37,725 nt of DNA from a virus: IMG/VR virus record IMGVR_UViG_3300037170_000294, positions 1 through 37,725 of that record; one strand, given 5' to 3'. The stretch's first letter is position 1. Every line of letters begins with the position of its first letter. The translations under genes were made by a program, and so were the position numbers. A model generated the notes under the pieces. It was not told where the DNA came from. It searched no databases and was given only the letters and a program-made list of their open reading frames with translations. Shown in pieces: positions 25,180 to 29,732 of the stretch.

Positions 25180-25410
25180 TTATTCTATTCCTTTACCATA
25201 GAACTCACAACCATAATGATATAATTTCCATGATAACCATATTTTAAATCTTATTAGTAAAGGACAATTATCTATAATGTCAAGACTATCATTATAATAT
25301 TTATCATCCACTACTATTCGGAAAGAAGATTCACATAAAATATACCCTATACCTTCAAACATTGCTCTTCCCAATTCACATTTTTCAAATAATTCTGATG
25401 TTGTTTTCAT
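25180..25410 (-). CDS. Hypothetical protein (76 aa) between tRNA-Ser genes
   Basis: ATG at 25410, three bases after the 3' end of tRNA-Ser(GCT), and stop 5 bases before tRNA-Ser(GGA). The product has a central hydrophobic helix and an aromatic C-terminus ('FKIWLSWKLYHYGCEFYGKG'). No family recognised. Confidence 0.5.
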   Translation of the reverse strand: MKTTSELFEKCELGRAMFEGIGYILCESSFRIVVDDKYYNDSLDIIDNCPLLIRFKIWLSWKLYHYGCEFYGKGIE

Positions 25411-25412
25411 AA

Positions 25413-25496
25413 CGCCGCGACTCGGATTCGGACCGAGGAGCCGCCGAAGCGACCAGGATTAGCAATCCTGCGCAATAACCTCTCTGCCACCGCGGC
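25413..25496 (-). tRNA. tRNA-Ser (anticodon GCT), T-loop with C55
   Basis: Acceptor GCCGCGG/TCGCGGC, anticodon stem CAGGA/TCCTG with loop TTGCTAA, long variable arm, discriminator G. T-loop TCCGAAT with C55, D-loop GG retained, as in tRNA-Ser(GGA). Confidence 0.9.
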
Positions 25497-25498
25497 AA

Positions 25499-25573
25499 TG
25501 GACACTACCGAATTTGAATCGGCGATCGTCGGGTTATGAGCCCGCAGCTTTAACCAAACTAAGCTAAGCGTCC
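25499..25573 (-). tRNA. tRNA with anticodon CAT (Met or Ile2)
   Basis: Acceptor GGACGCT/AGTGTCC, D-loop AGTTTGGTTA, anticodon loop CTCATAA, T-loop TTCAAAT, discriminator A. It lacks the A1:U72 pair of archaeal initiators. C34 may be modified to read AUA (Ile2) or left for Met; sequence alone does not settle this. Confidence 0.85.
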
Positions 25574-25578
25574 TAATA

Positions 25579-25654
25579 TTGAGGTAAAGGGAATTGAACC
25601 CTCGATCTTCCGTGTATCAGACGGATGCGTTAACCATAACTACGCCATACCTCA
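25579..25654 (-). tRNA. tRNA-Ile (anticodon GAT)
   Basis: Perfect acceptor TGAGGTA/TACCTCA, anticodon stem TCCGT/ACGGA with loop CTGATAC, D-loop with GG, T-loop TTCAATT, discriminator A. Confidence 0.92.
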
Positions 25655-25658
25655 TAAA

Positions 25659-25730
25659 AGAGCACAGCAGGAATCGAACCTGCTTCTACGGGGTTGCAAC
25701 CCGTCACCTAATCCGGTCGGCCATGTGCTC
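25659..25730 (-). tRNA. tRNA-Cys (anticodon GCA)
   Basis: Perfect acceptor GAGCACA/TGTGCTC, anticodon stem ACGGG/CCCGT with loop TTGCAAC, T-loop TTCGATT, discriminator T (U73 is the Cys identity base). Confidence 0.92.
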
Positions 25731-25731
25731 A

Positions 25732-25804
25732 TGGGCTTACCGGAACTCGAATCCGGATCGAAGATTTCGAAGACCTTCATGCTCTCCAATTACACCATAA
25801 GCCC
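25732..25804 (-). tRNA. tRNA-Arg (anticodon TCG)
   Basis: Perfect acceptor GGGCTTA/TAAGCCC, D-arm GTGT/GCAT with GG, anticodon loop CTTCGAA, T-loop TTCGAGT, discriminator A. Confidence 0.9.
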
Positions 25805-25806
25805 TA

Positions 25807-26301
25807 TTAATCACCTTTATTTTCTAACATAAATGTTGGCATAAATTCAAAATATTCATTCTTAGCATAACAACGTTCTCCATGAAATTCAGTAAAATGA
25901 CTATCTCCTTTTTTGAGAGTTAAATAGCACCCATAAGCAGGTGTTGCACTATATGCCATCTCCCAAAAATATTTAAAGTTATCATCATCTTCATACATTC
26001 GAATCGTTGGTTGCCAATTACCGTCTTGTAGGTATAATAATTGCCAAGGAGCATAAGCATTAAATCCAATCGTAAATTTATCTCCTTCATATAAGTCAAA
26101 CATTTCGGCAGCTTCATCCACCATTAAATTAAATGCTTTTCTATACGCTTCATAAGGATAAGGTTTAATCATTTTTTCCACCTTTATCATATCATAATCC
26201 TCAAAACTACAATCTGGGCAATAATTTCCATGTCTCCATATTATAGTATCTTCTCTAAATTCTTTACAACTTTCACATTGGATTTTAACCATTTTAATCA
26301 C
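25807..26301 (-). CDS. Hypothetical protein with N-terminal zinc ribbon (about 164 aa)
   Basis: Starts at a GTG overlapping the upstream stop (GTGA) or at the ATG three codons later. Residues 8-35 carry two CxxC pairs ('IQCESCKEFR', 'YCPDCSFED'), a zinc ribbon. The remainder is aromatic-rich and acidic ('NAYAPWQLLYLQDGNWQPT'). It lies directly upstream of tRNA-Arg(TCG). Possibly nucleic-acid binding; no family recognised. Confidence 0.55.
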   Translation of the reverse strand: MIKMVKIQCESCKEFREDTIIWRHGNYCPDCSFEDYDMIKVEKMIKPYPYEAYRKAFNLMVDEAAEMFDLYEGDKFTIGFNAYAPWQLLYLQDGNWQPTIRMYEDDDNFKYFWEMAYSATPAYGCYLTLKKGDSHFTEFHGERCYAKNEYFEFMPTFMLENKGD

Positions 26302-26609
26302 AACCAGAAATACGATTTTGGTGCTAATTTATCAAGCATGTCAGCCGTTCTAAATGGGGTCCAAGGGTTAAGACATGCAATTACTTCTCCGCACCAAGGA
26401 CAATGAGATATAGTTAAACCACCTTCAATTGGCTTAGTAAAATCATTATCTTCATGGTCAGGAATCTCCATTTCAATGCCACTACTTATAATGTGATGAT
26501 ACTTTAAACCAATATCCATATCGTTACAACATGGTCTAAGAACCTCATAAAGACAACCATAGATTTTATCTTCATCTTCAATTTTTCCTTTTAATAGATC
26601 TACTATCAT
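26298..26609 (-). CDS. Small protein with CxxC zinc motif (103 aa)
   Basis: I choose the ATG at 26609 (MIVDLLKGKIEDEDKIYGCL) because the longer frame runs inside the neighbouring gene and reads as unrelated residues. A C-terminal 'ISHCPWCGEVIACLNPW' motif and an earlier 'RPCCND' could bind zinc. It overlaps the 26578-26778 gene by 32 bases and the zinc-ribbon gene downstream by GTGA. Confidence 0.5.
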   Translation of the reverse strand: MIVDLLKGKIEDEDKIYGCLYEVLRPCCNDMDIGLKYHHIISSGIEMEIPDHEDNDFTKPIEGGLTISHCPWCGEVIACLNPWTPFRTADMLDKLAPKSYFWL

Positions 26610-26778
26610 AACCAACCATCTCTGCATAATGATATATATGTTTTTCGTTTGTAAAATTATTATTCTTCTCGACCAATATATATTGGTGGCAAGCTGCACA
26701 CACAACAGAATCTCTAAAATGACTTTCGATTATTGGAATATCCGGCAAATCTATTTTATATTTTGAAGGCAATTTCAT
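26578..26778 (-). CDS. Hypothetical protein (66 aa)
   Basis: ATG at 26778 follows the stop of the upstream gene directly (TGAATG). The product (MKLPSKYKIDLPDIPIIESH) contains 'SVVCAACHQYI' and a His/Tyr-rich helix, a possible half zinc site. Its 3' end overlaps the next gene by 32 bases. Unknown function. Confidence 0.45.
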   Translation of the reverse strand: MKLPSKYKIDLPDIPIIESHFRDSVVCAACHQYILVEKNNNFTNEKHIYHYAEMVGYDSRSIKRKN

Positions 26779-27096
26779 TCAATATATCTCCCATGTATTT
26801 CCTAATTTATCATACAACGTAATCCTTAATTCACCATCAGATGAATAGATTTGCTCAACACGAACACCAGATAATGACAAGTCACCATTAACTTTAAAAT
26901 CATATTCATCTAAATGAAAATCATTTACTTTTAATTCAATTTCATCAACATATATCTTTTGCACTTCATCTAAATTATTAAAATTTACCCTGAAATATCC
27001 AAAGTTAATAGATTCAATGTCACATGGCCTCAATTCAAATATTTTATTAGCCAAACAGTAAATAAAATTGTCTTTATGTATTTCCCAGTTACTCAT
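26779..27096 (-). CDS. Hypothetical protein (105 aa)
   Basis: A beta-rich acidic protein ('VNDFHLDEYDFKVNGDLSLS', 'GELRITLYDKLGNTWEIY') without cysteine clusters or membrane segments. It is coupled by ATGA to the zinc-knuckle gene upstream and by TGAATG to the gene downstream. No family recognised. Confidence 0.5.
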   Translation of the reverse strand: MSNWEIHKDNFIYCLANKIFELRPCDIESINFGYFRVNFNNLDEVQKIYVDEIELKVNDFHLDEYDFKVNGDLSLSGVRVEQIYSSDGELRITLYDKLGNTWEIY

Positions 27097-27257
27097 ATTT
27101 CACCTTTACCATTACAATTTTTACAAACTCTCATATGATAACTTCTACCGTTAAAATATCCACTATAATCCCAAGGGTCTAGCTCTGGTTTTATAACATA
27201 CTTTCTTGTTGGGATCCTAATAATCCCTTCGCCATTACAATTTTTACAGATTTTCAT
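27093..27257 (-). CDS. DnaJ-type zinc-knuckle mini-protein (54 aa)
   Basis: The ATG at 27257 gives MKICKNCNGEG; a longer frame overlaps tRNA-Phe and is rejected. Two CxxCxGxG knuckles ('CKNCNGEG' at the start, 'CKNCNGKGE' at the end) are arranged as in the zinc-binding domain of DnaJ, but without a J domain. Such stand-alone knuckles bind zinc and unfolded peptide or nucleic acid in various proteins. Role here unknown. Confidence 0.6.
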   Translation of the reverse strand: MKICKNCNGEGIIRIPTRKYVIKPELDPWDYSGYFNGRSYHMRVCKNCNGKGEI

Positions 27258-27281
27258 GATTATTTCATAATCATCACCTAA

Positions 27282-27353
27282 TGAGCCGAGGAGGACTTGA
27301 ACCACCGACTTGCCGTCTTCAGCGACAGACTTTCCCTGTTAAGCTATCGGCTC
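27282..27353 (-). tRNA. tRNA-Phe (anticodon GAA)
   Basis: Perfect acceptor GAGCCGA/TCGGCTC, D-arm GCTT/AAGT with GG, anticodon loop CTGAAGA, T-loop TTCAAGT with one T-T mismatch in the T-stem, discriminator A. Confidence 0.88.
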
Positions 27354-27362
27354 TATATTGAG

Positions 27363-27435
27363 GGCACAAGCGGAGAGATGAGCTCCGTCTGCGAGGATCA
27401 CAACCTCGAGTGCTAGCCGTTACACTACATGCGCC
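27363..27435 (-). tRNA. tRNA-His (anticodon GTG), encoded G-1
   Basis: Acceptor GCGCATG/CTTGTGC with an extra 5' G opposite discriminator C, the G-1:C73 hallmark of His. Anticodon stem CGAGG/CCTCG, loop TTGTGAT. The T-loop is the odd CTCATCT (C54, U58) while the D-loop keeps GG. One U-U mismatch at 6:67. Confidence 0.85.
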
Positions 27436-27445
27436 ATTATGATTG

Positions 27446-27548
27446 AGTGGCGGATGGATTTGAACCATCCCCTCATAATGCTCATATTCTTCTCCAACCT
27501 CTCCGAGGAAGTCATTGTTTTAATATAAGACTTACACTGAACCACAAA
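27446..27548 (-). other. tRNA-like element with good T-arm, isotype unresolved
   Basis: A 6-bp T-stem (GGATGG/CCATCC) with loop TTCAAAT and a partial acceptor match (GTGG/CCAC) lie in a 103-base slot between tRNA-Pro and tRNA-His. I cannot fold standard D and anticodon arms; the interior contains an AAGTC/GACTT stem with a 15-base loop. It may be a decayed tRNA, one with an intron, or a tRNA-like RNA. Confidence 0.3.
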
Positions 27549-27624
27549 TGGGATTGGCTGGATTCGAACCAGCGACCTAAGCGTTCCAAACGCCCAATCC
27601 TAAACCAGACTAGACCACAATCCC
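27549..27624 (-). tRNA. tRNA-Pro (anticodon TGG)
   Basis: Perfect acceptor GGGATTG/CAATCCC, D-loop AGTCTGGTTT, anticodon loop TTTGGAA, T-loop TTCGAAT, discriminator A. Confidence 0.9.
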
Positions 27625-27629
27625 TAAAT

Positions 27630-27714
27630 GCCCGAATTTTCATTCGGGCTACCGCCTCCAGGTTCCATTTCTTTTGATCGGGGAGAAAGGTCACCATTAA
27701 CGAAATAACCCCGA
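27630..27714 (-). ncRNA. Candidate structured RNA between tRNA-Trp and tRNA-Pro
   Basis: On the - strand, a 7-bp stem ATCGGGG/CCCCGAT (27-base loop) is followed by a linker and an 8-bp hairpin GCCCGAAT/ATTCGGGC closed by a GAAA tetraloop. GNRA loops are typical of stable structured RNA, and only the - strand (same strand as the tRNAs) has one. No tRNA arms fit. It could be a small RNA or a processing signal in the tRNA transcript. Confidence 0.35.
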
Positions 27715-27789
27715 TGGGTCTAGCCGAACTTGCATCGACACTTCAGGTTCTGGAGACCTGCTGGCTTCTAATTACCTTATCATAGACCC
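27715..27789 (-). tRNA. tRNA-Trp (anticodon CCA), A18/G55 elbow
   Basis: Perfect acceptor GGGTCTA/TAGACCC, anticodon stem CAGGT/ACCTG with loop CTCCAGA, discriminator A. The T-loop is TGCAAGT (G55) and the D-loop AATTAGAA (A18 G19). The link between acceptor and D-stem is about 4 bases longer than usual. Confidence 0.85.
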
Positions 27790-27792
27790 TAA

Positions 27793-27866
27793 TGGAATCT
27801 ACGGGATTTGCACCCGTAGCCTTCGCCTTGCAAAGGCGACGCTCTTCTAATTAGAGCTAAGACCCC
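27793..27866 (-). tRNA. tRNA-Ala (anticodon TGC), A18/G55 elbow
   Basis: Acceptor GGGGTCT/AGATTCC containing the G3:U70 identity pair of Ala, anticodon stem TCGCC/GGCGA with loop TTTGCAA, discriminator A. T-loop TGCAAAT (G55) and D-loop TAATTAGAA (A18 G19). Confidence 0.9.
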
Positions 27867-27876
27867 TCTTTGAATT

Positions 27877-27961
27877 TAACGGAGACGAGATTTGAACTCG
27901 CGATTGCACTAAGCACCGGTCTTAAGCCGGTAAGGTTAACCAGACTCCCTAACACTCCGTT
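27877..27961 (-). tRNA. tRNA-Leu (anticodon TAA)
   Basis: Perfect acceptor AACGGAG/CTCCGTT, long variable arm, anticodon stem with loop CTTAAGA, T-loop TTCAAAT, D-loop with GG, discriminator A. It is the only Leu tRNA that I can fold here. Confidence 0.88.
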
Positions 27962-27964
27962 AAG

Positions 27965-28036
27965 CGCCAACGACAGGGCTCGAACCTGCATCTTCAGATT
28001 AACAGTCTGACATACTACCAATTGTACTACAAAGGC
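27965..28036 (-). tRNA. tRNA-Asn (anticodon GTT)
   Basis: Anticodon stem TCAGA/TCTGA with loop CTGTTAA, D-loop AATTGGTA, T-loop TTCGAGC, discriminator G as in archaeal Asn. The acceptor GCCTTTG/CGTTGGC has two adjacent U-U mismatches. Confidence 0.85.
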
Positions 28037-28041
28037 AAATG

Positions 28042-28115
28042 AGCCTACGGTGGGATCTGCCCCCACAACAAACAGCTTACAAGGCTGCCACCAATTCTAA
28101 TATGGCCTCGCAGGC
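28042..28115 (-). tRNA. tRNA-Thr (anticodon TGT), unusual T-loop
   Basis: Acceptor GCCTGCG/CGTAGGC, anticodon stem GCAGC/GCTGT with loop CTTGTAA, discriminator U as in archaeal Thr. T-loop GGCAGAT (G54, G55, G58); D-loop TATTAGAAT carries A18 G19. Confidence 0.85.
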
Positions 28116-28127
28116 AAATTAAAGCCC

Positions 28128-28155
28128 CTCCTCACTGATAAAATTATTGGAGGAG
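28128..28155. repeat. Inverted repeat between tRNA-Tyr and tRNA-Thr
   Basis: CTCCTC and GAGGAG arms separated by 16 AT-rich bases, in a 44-base spacer of the tRNA array. Could be a processing stem. Confidence 0.4.
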
Positions 28156-28159
28156 CTAA

Positions 28160-28230
28160 TCCCCACGACCGGTGTCGAACCGGCAGAGGATGGGTCTACA
28201 GCCCATCTGGGAGGCCGCTCCCACGCAGGG
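28160..28230 (-). tRNA. tRNA-Tyr (anticodon GTA), compact D-arm
   Basis: Acceptor CCCTGCG/CGTGGGG with the C1:G72 pair that marks archaeal/eukaryotic Tyr, anticodon stem ATGGG/CCCAT with loop CTGTAGA, T-loop TTCGACA, discriminator A. The D-arm is a 6-bp stem TGGGAG/CTCCCA with only a CGGC tetraloop, far shorter than normal. Confidence 0.87.
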
Positions 28231-28233
28231 TAA

Positions 28234-28305
28234 TGCTATCTGAGGGAGTTGCACCCTCGTTAACGAAGTGAAAGTCCGTCGTCCTTGCTGCTAGACTAAG
28301 ATAGC
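28234..28305 (-). tRNA. tRNA-Glu (anticodon TTC), A18/G55 elbow
   Basis: Perfect acceptor GCTATCT/AGATAGC (G1:C72), anticodon loop CTTTCAC, discriminator A. T-loop TGCAACT (G55); D-loop AGCAGCAA lacks GG and aligns as A18 G19. Confidence 0.88.
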
Positions 28306-28313
28306 AAATAAAG

Positions 28314-28388
28314 TGAGTCGAGGGAGATTTGAACTCCCGATCTAGGGATTAAAAGTCCCTCGCCTTAATCAGACTAGGCCACCGACCC
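28314..28388 (-). tRNA. tRNA-Lys (anticodon TTT)
   Basis: Acceptor GGGTCGG/TCGACTC, anticodon stem AGGGA/TCCCT with loop CTTTTAA, T-loop TTCAAAT, discriminator A. The D-loop is AGTCTGATTA, so position 19 is A opposite C56, an uncompensated change. Confidence 0.9.
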
Positions 28389-28392
28389 AAAG

Positions 28393-28489
28393 TGTTCAGA
28401 GGAGGACTTGCACCTCCATCTTCCTTTAAATAAGTATATGTCTATACTAAGACTATTTAAAAGTGCTTTACTCGTTAAGCTATCCTCAC
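28393..28489 (-). tRNA. tRNA-like gene with expanded anticodon arm, isotype unresolved
   Basis: The D-arm (GCTT/AAGC, loop AACGAGTA) and T-arm (GGAGG/CCTCC, loop TGCAAGT) are clear. The acceptor (GTGAGGA/TCTGAAC) pairs only with a tandem G-A/A-G mismatch. In place of a 17-base anticodon arm is a 41-base hairpin: an 11-bp stem, a 5-base bulge TCTTA and a 5-bp stem GTATA/TATAC with loop GACA. It may hold an intron or be a non-decoding tRNA-like RNA. It shares the A18/G55 elbow. Confidence 0.45.
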
Positions 28490-28491
28490 AA

Positions 28492-28564
28492 CGGAGCCGC
28501 CGGGGTACGATCCCGAATCGATGCCGTGACAGGGCAACATGCTAGCCAATTACACCACAGCCCC
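28492..28564 (-). tRNA. tRNA-Asp (anticodon GTC), unusual T-loop
   Basis: Acceptor GGGGCTG/CGGCTCC, anticodon loop CTGTCAC, D-loop AATTGGCTA, discriminator G. T-loop ATCGTAC: the usual U54/A58 pair is reversed to A54/U58. Confidence 0.87.
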
Positions 28565-28566
28565 AA

Positions 28567-28638
28567 TTGCGACGGTCGGAATCAAACCGACTCTCTACAG
28601 GTCATGAGCCTGTCGAATATTCAATTTTCTACGCCGCA
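28567..28638 (-). tRNA. tRNA-Met (anticodon CAT), A19/U56 elbow
   Basis: Acceptor TGCGGCG/CGTCGCA, anticodon stem ACAGG/CCTGT with loop CTCATGA, discriminator A. D-loop ATTGAATA gives G18 A19 and T-loop TTTGATT gives U56, so the G19:C56 pair is replaced by A19:U56. Not an archaeal initiator (no A1:U72). Confidence 0.85.
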
Positions 28639-28640
28639 TA

Positions 28641-28712
28641 TACTGCCGGTGGGACTTGAACCCGACATTAGCTGGTCCAAAGCCAACCGTCCTTCCGTTG
28701 GACTACGGCAGT
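28641..28712 (-). tRNA. tRNA-Gln (anticodon TTG)
   Basis: Perfect acceptor ACTGCCG/CGGCAGT with A1:U72, the pair used by archaeal GatDE to recognise tRNA-Gln. Anticodon stem GTTGG/CCAGC with loop CTTTGGA, T-loop TTCAAGT (T-stem with two mismatches), D-loop with GG, discriminator A. First tRNA of the array in transcription order. Confidence 0.88.
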
Positions 28713-28762
28713 TCATATATTTCTTTTTGAACAATCACAGTAAACGTTTATTTCTTTTGGGT

Positions 28763-28779
28763 AAAAAAAATTAAAGAAA
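28763..28779 (-). terminator. T-run terminator after small membrane protein gene
   Basis: The stop codon at 28780 is followed on the - strand by TTTCTTTAATTTTTTTT, an archaeal-type oligo-T terminator, separating this gene from the tRNA array. Confidence 0.5.
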
Positions 28780-29007
28780 TTATTTCGTTAACATATTTTT
28801 AAGTACTTCGATTTCAGCTTTAAGTTCTCTTGTTTGACTATCCAAATTGGTTTCTACAACTTGTAAAACCTGAATCACAACAGAAACTATAAAGGCTGCC
28901 CCGGTAAGACTAACACCGGTAATCGGATAATTATTCAATGCCGAGTAAACTATACCTAAAATCGTTACGACTATTGCTAAAATTTTCGCTGCTTGTTTTT
29001 CATCCAT
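28780..29007 (-). CDS. Small two-pass membrane protein with C-terminal coiled coil
   Basis: A 75-residue protein with two hydrophobic helices ('ILAIVVTILGIVYSALNN', 'GVSLTGAAFIVSVVIQVLQV') and a charged C-terminal helix ('ELKAEIEVLKNM'). Size and topology are like holins, or the membrane protein at 5985-6329, but no family is certain. It has its own promoter (TATA at 29041) and terminator, so it is a single-gene unit next to the tRNA array. Confidence 0.6.
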   Translation of the reverse strand: MDEKQAAKILAIVVTILGIVYSALNNYPITGVSLTGAAFIVSVVIQVLQVVETNLDSQTRELKAEIEVLKNMLTK

Positions 29008-29040
29008 AATATCATCCTATAATTAAAAGAAGTCGATCAT

Positions 29041-29049
29041 TATATATAA
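29041..29049 (-). promoter_or_regulatory. TATA promoter of small membrane protein gene
   Basis: TTATATATA on the - strand, about 38 bases before the ATG at 29007. A start about 25 bases downstream leaves a short leader with an AGGATG ribosome site. Confidence 0.55.
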
Positions 29050-29085
29050 ACTTATCGTTTTTTCACCTTTATTAAAAGGTTACGG

Positions 29086-29574
29086 TTATGTCCAATTTTG
29101 ATAATCATTTTGAAATTTAATTACAAAATCTAAATTATCATCAAACCATTTTTTCATTGTACGGTTACTTTTTATTCTATTGCAATAATGACATATTATT
29201 TGAATATCATCAAATTTTTCTATTGTTTTTTGAGTTGGATCTTTAATATCTAAAGAGGGAGATCTGGGACTAACAACCCCATTTCCTGGTTCCATTTCAA
29301 TAGAACAAATTCCACAACCTTTTTTCATCGAAATATTATAAAAATCGATCAATTCGTCTAACCCTATTTTAATATTTACTCCTCTTTCTCTATGTTTACG
29401 GATTGTAGTGTCTGCCCAAATTCTATCTTTATTATCCTTTGACCAATCAGCCTTTCTTTCTCTCTGGCATTTTTTACAATAATTTTGAAGGCCACTTTTT
29501 TTCAATCTGTTTAAATTAAATTCACTTTCATCCTTCCATTCTTTACAACCAGAACATTGTTTCAAAGATATCAC
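29086..29574 (-). CDS. HNH endonuclease with N-terminal zinc ribbon
   Basis: The 162-residue product opens with a CxxC...CxxC zinc ribbon common in phage HNH enzymes ('CSGCKEWKDESEFN', 'NYCKKCQRERK'). A second Cys pair ('GCGICSIEM') and the HNH core 'SPSLDIKDPTQKTIEKFDD' leading to 'IICHYCNRIKSNRT' follow. The start may be GTG at 29574, adjacent to the previous stop, or TTG at 29565 behind AGGTGA. It lies downstream of nrdD and a Cys-rich mini gene. Probably a free-standing homing-type nuclease. Confidence 0.78.
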   Translation of the reverse strand: MISLKQCSGCKEWKDESEFNLNRLKKSGLQNYCKKCQRERKADWSKDNKDRIWADTTIRKHRERGVNIKIGLDELIDFYNISMKKGCGICSIEMEPGNGVVSPRSPSLDIKDPTQKTIEKFDDIQIICHYCNRIKSNRTMKKWFDDNLDFVIKFQNDYQNWT

Positions 29575-29730
29575 CTAATCACTAATACTCATTATATTTT
29601 TGAATTCACGATCACAGTTATAAAAATAACTACCATAATATTCACTACCAGGCTCATCTTCCGTACAAAGACTTCCGGCATCATAGCTCGGACATTTCCA
29701 ACATTGATCCAATGGATAACATTTAGTCAT
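29575..29730 (-). CDS. Cysteine-rich mini-protein after nrdD (51 aa)
   Basis: ATG at 29730 lies 2 bases after the nrdD stop, with AGGTG ahead, and its TAG abuts the HNH start. The peptide (MTKCYPLDQCWKCPSYDAGS, then 'LCTEDEPG' and 'YNCDRE') has five Cys, a likely metal-binding or redox fold. It is not NrdG, whose radical-SAM CxxxCxxC motif is absent. Confidence 0.55.
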   Translation of the reverse strand: MTKCYPLDQCWKCPSYDAGSLCTEDEPGSEYYGSYFYNCDREFKNIMSISD

Positions 29731-29732
29731 TT

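Noticed and set aside
28393-28489. Selenocysteine or pyrrolysine tRNA
   Set aside because: No 9-bp acceptor, no TCA or CTA anticodon loop, and no long variable arm of the Sec type; the extra length is in the anticodon arm.
25499-28638. Initiator tRNA-Met
   Set aside because: Neither CAT tRNA has the A1:U72 pair typical of archaeal initiators, so I list them as elongator or Ile2 types.
27447-28774. Short open frames on both strands across the tRNA array (for example 27512-27697, 27857-28066, 28463-28774)
   Set aside because: They read through tRNA genes, change reading sense with tRNA borders, and have no ribosome sites.
29575-29730. NrdG activase for the anaerobic reductase
   Set aside because: The 51-residue Cys-rich product lacks the radical-SAM CxxxCxxC motif and is too short.
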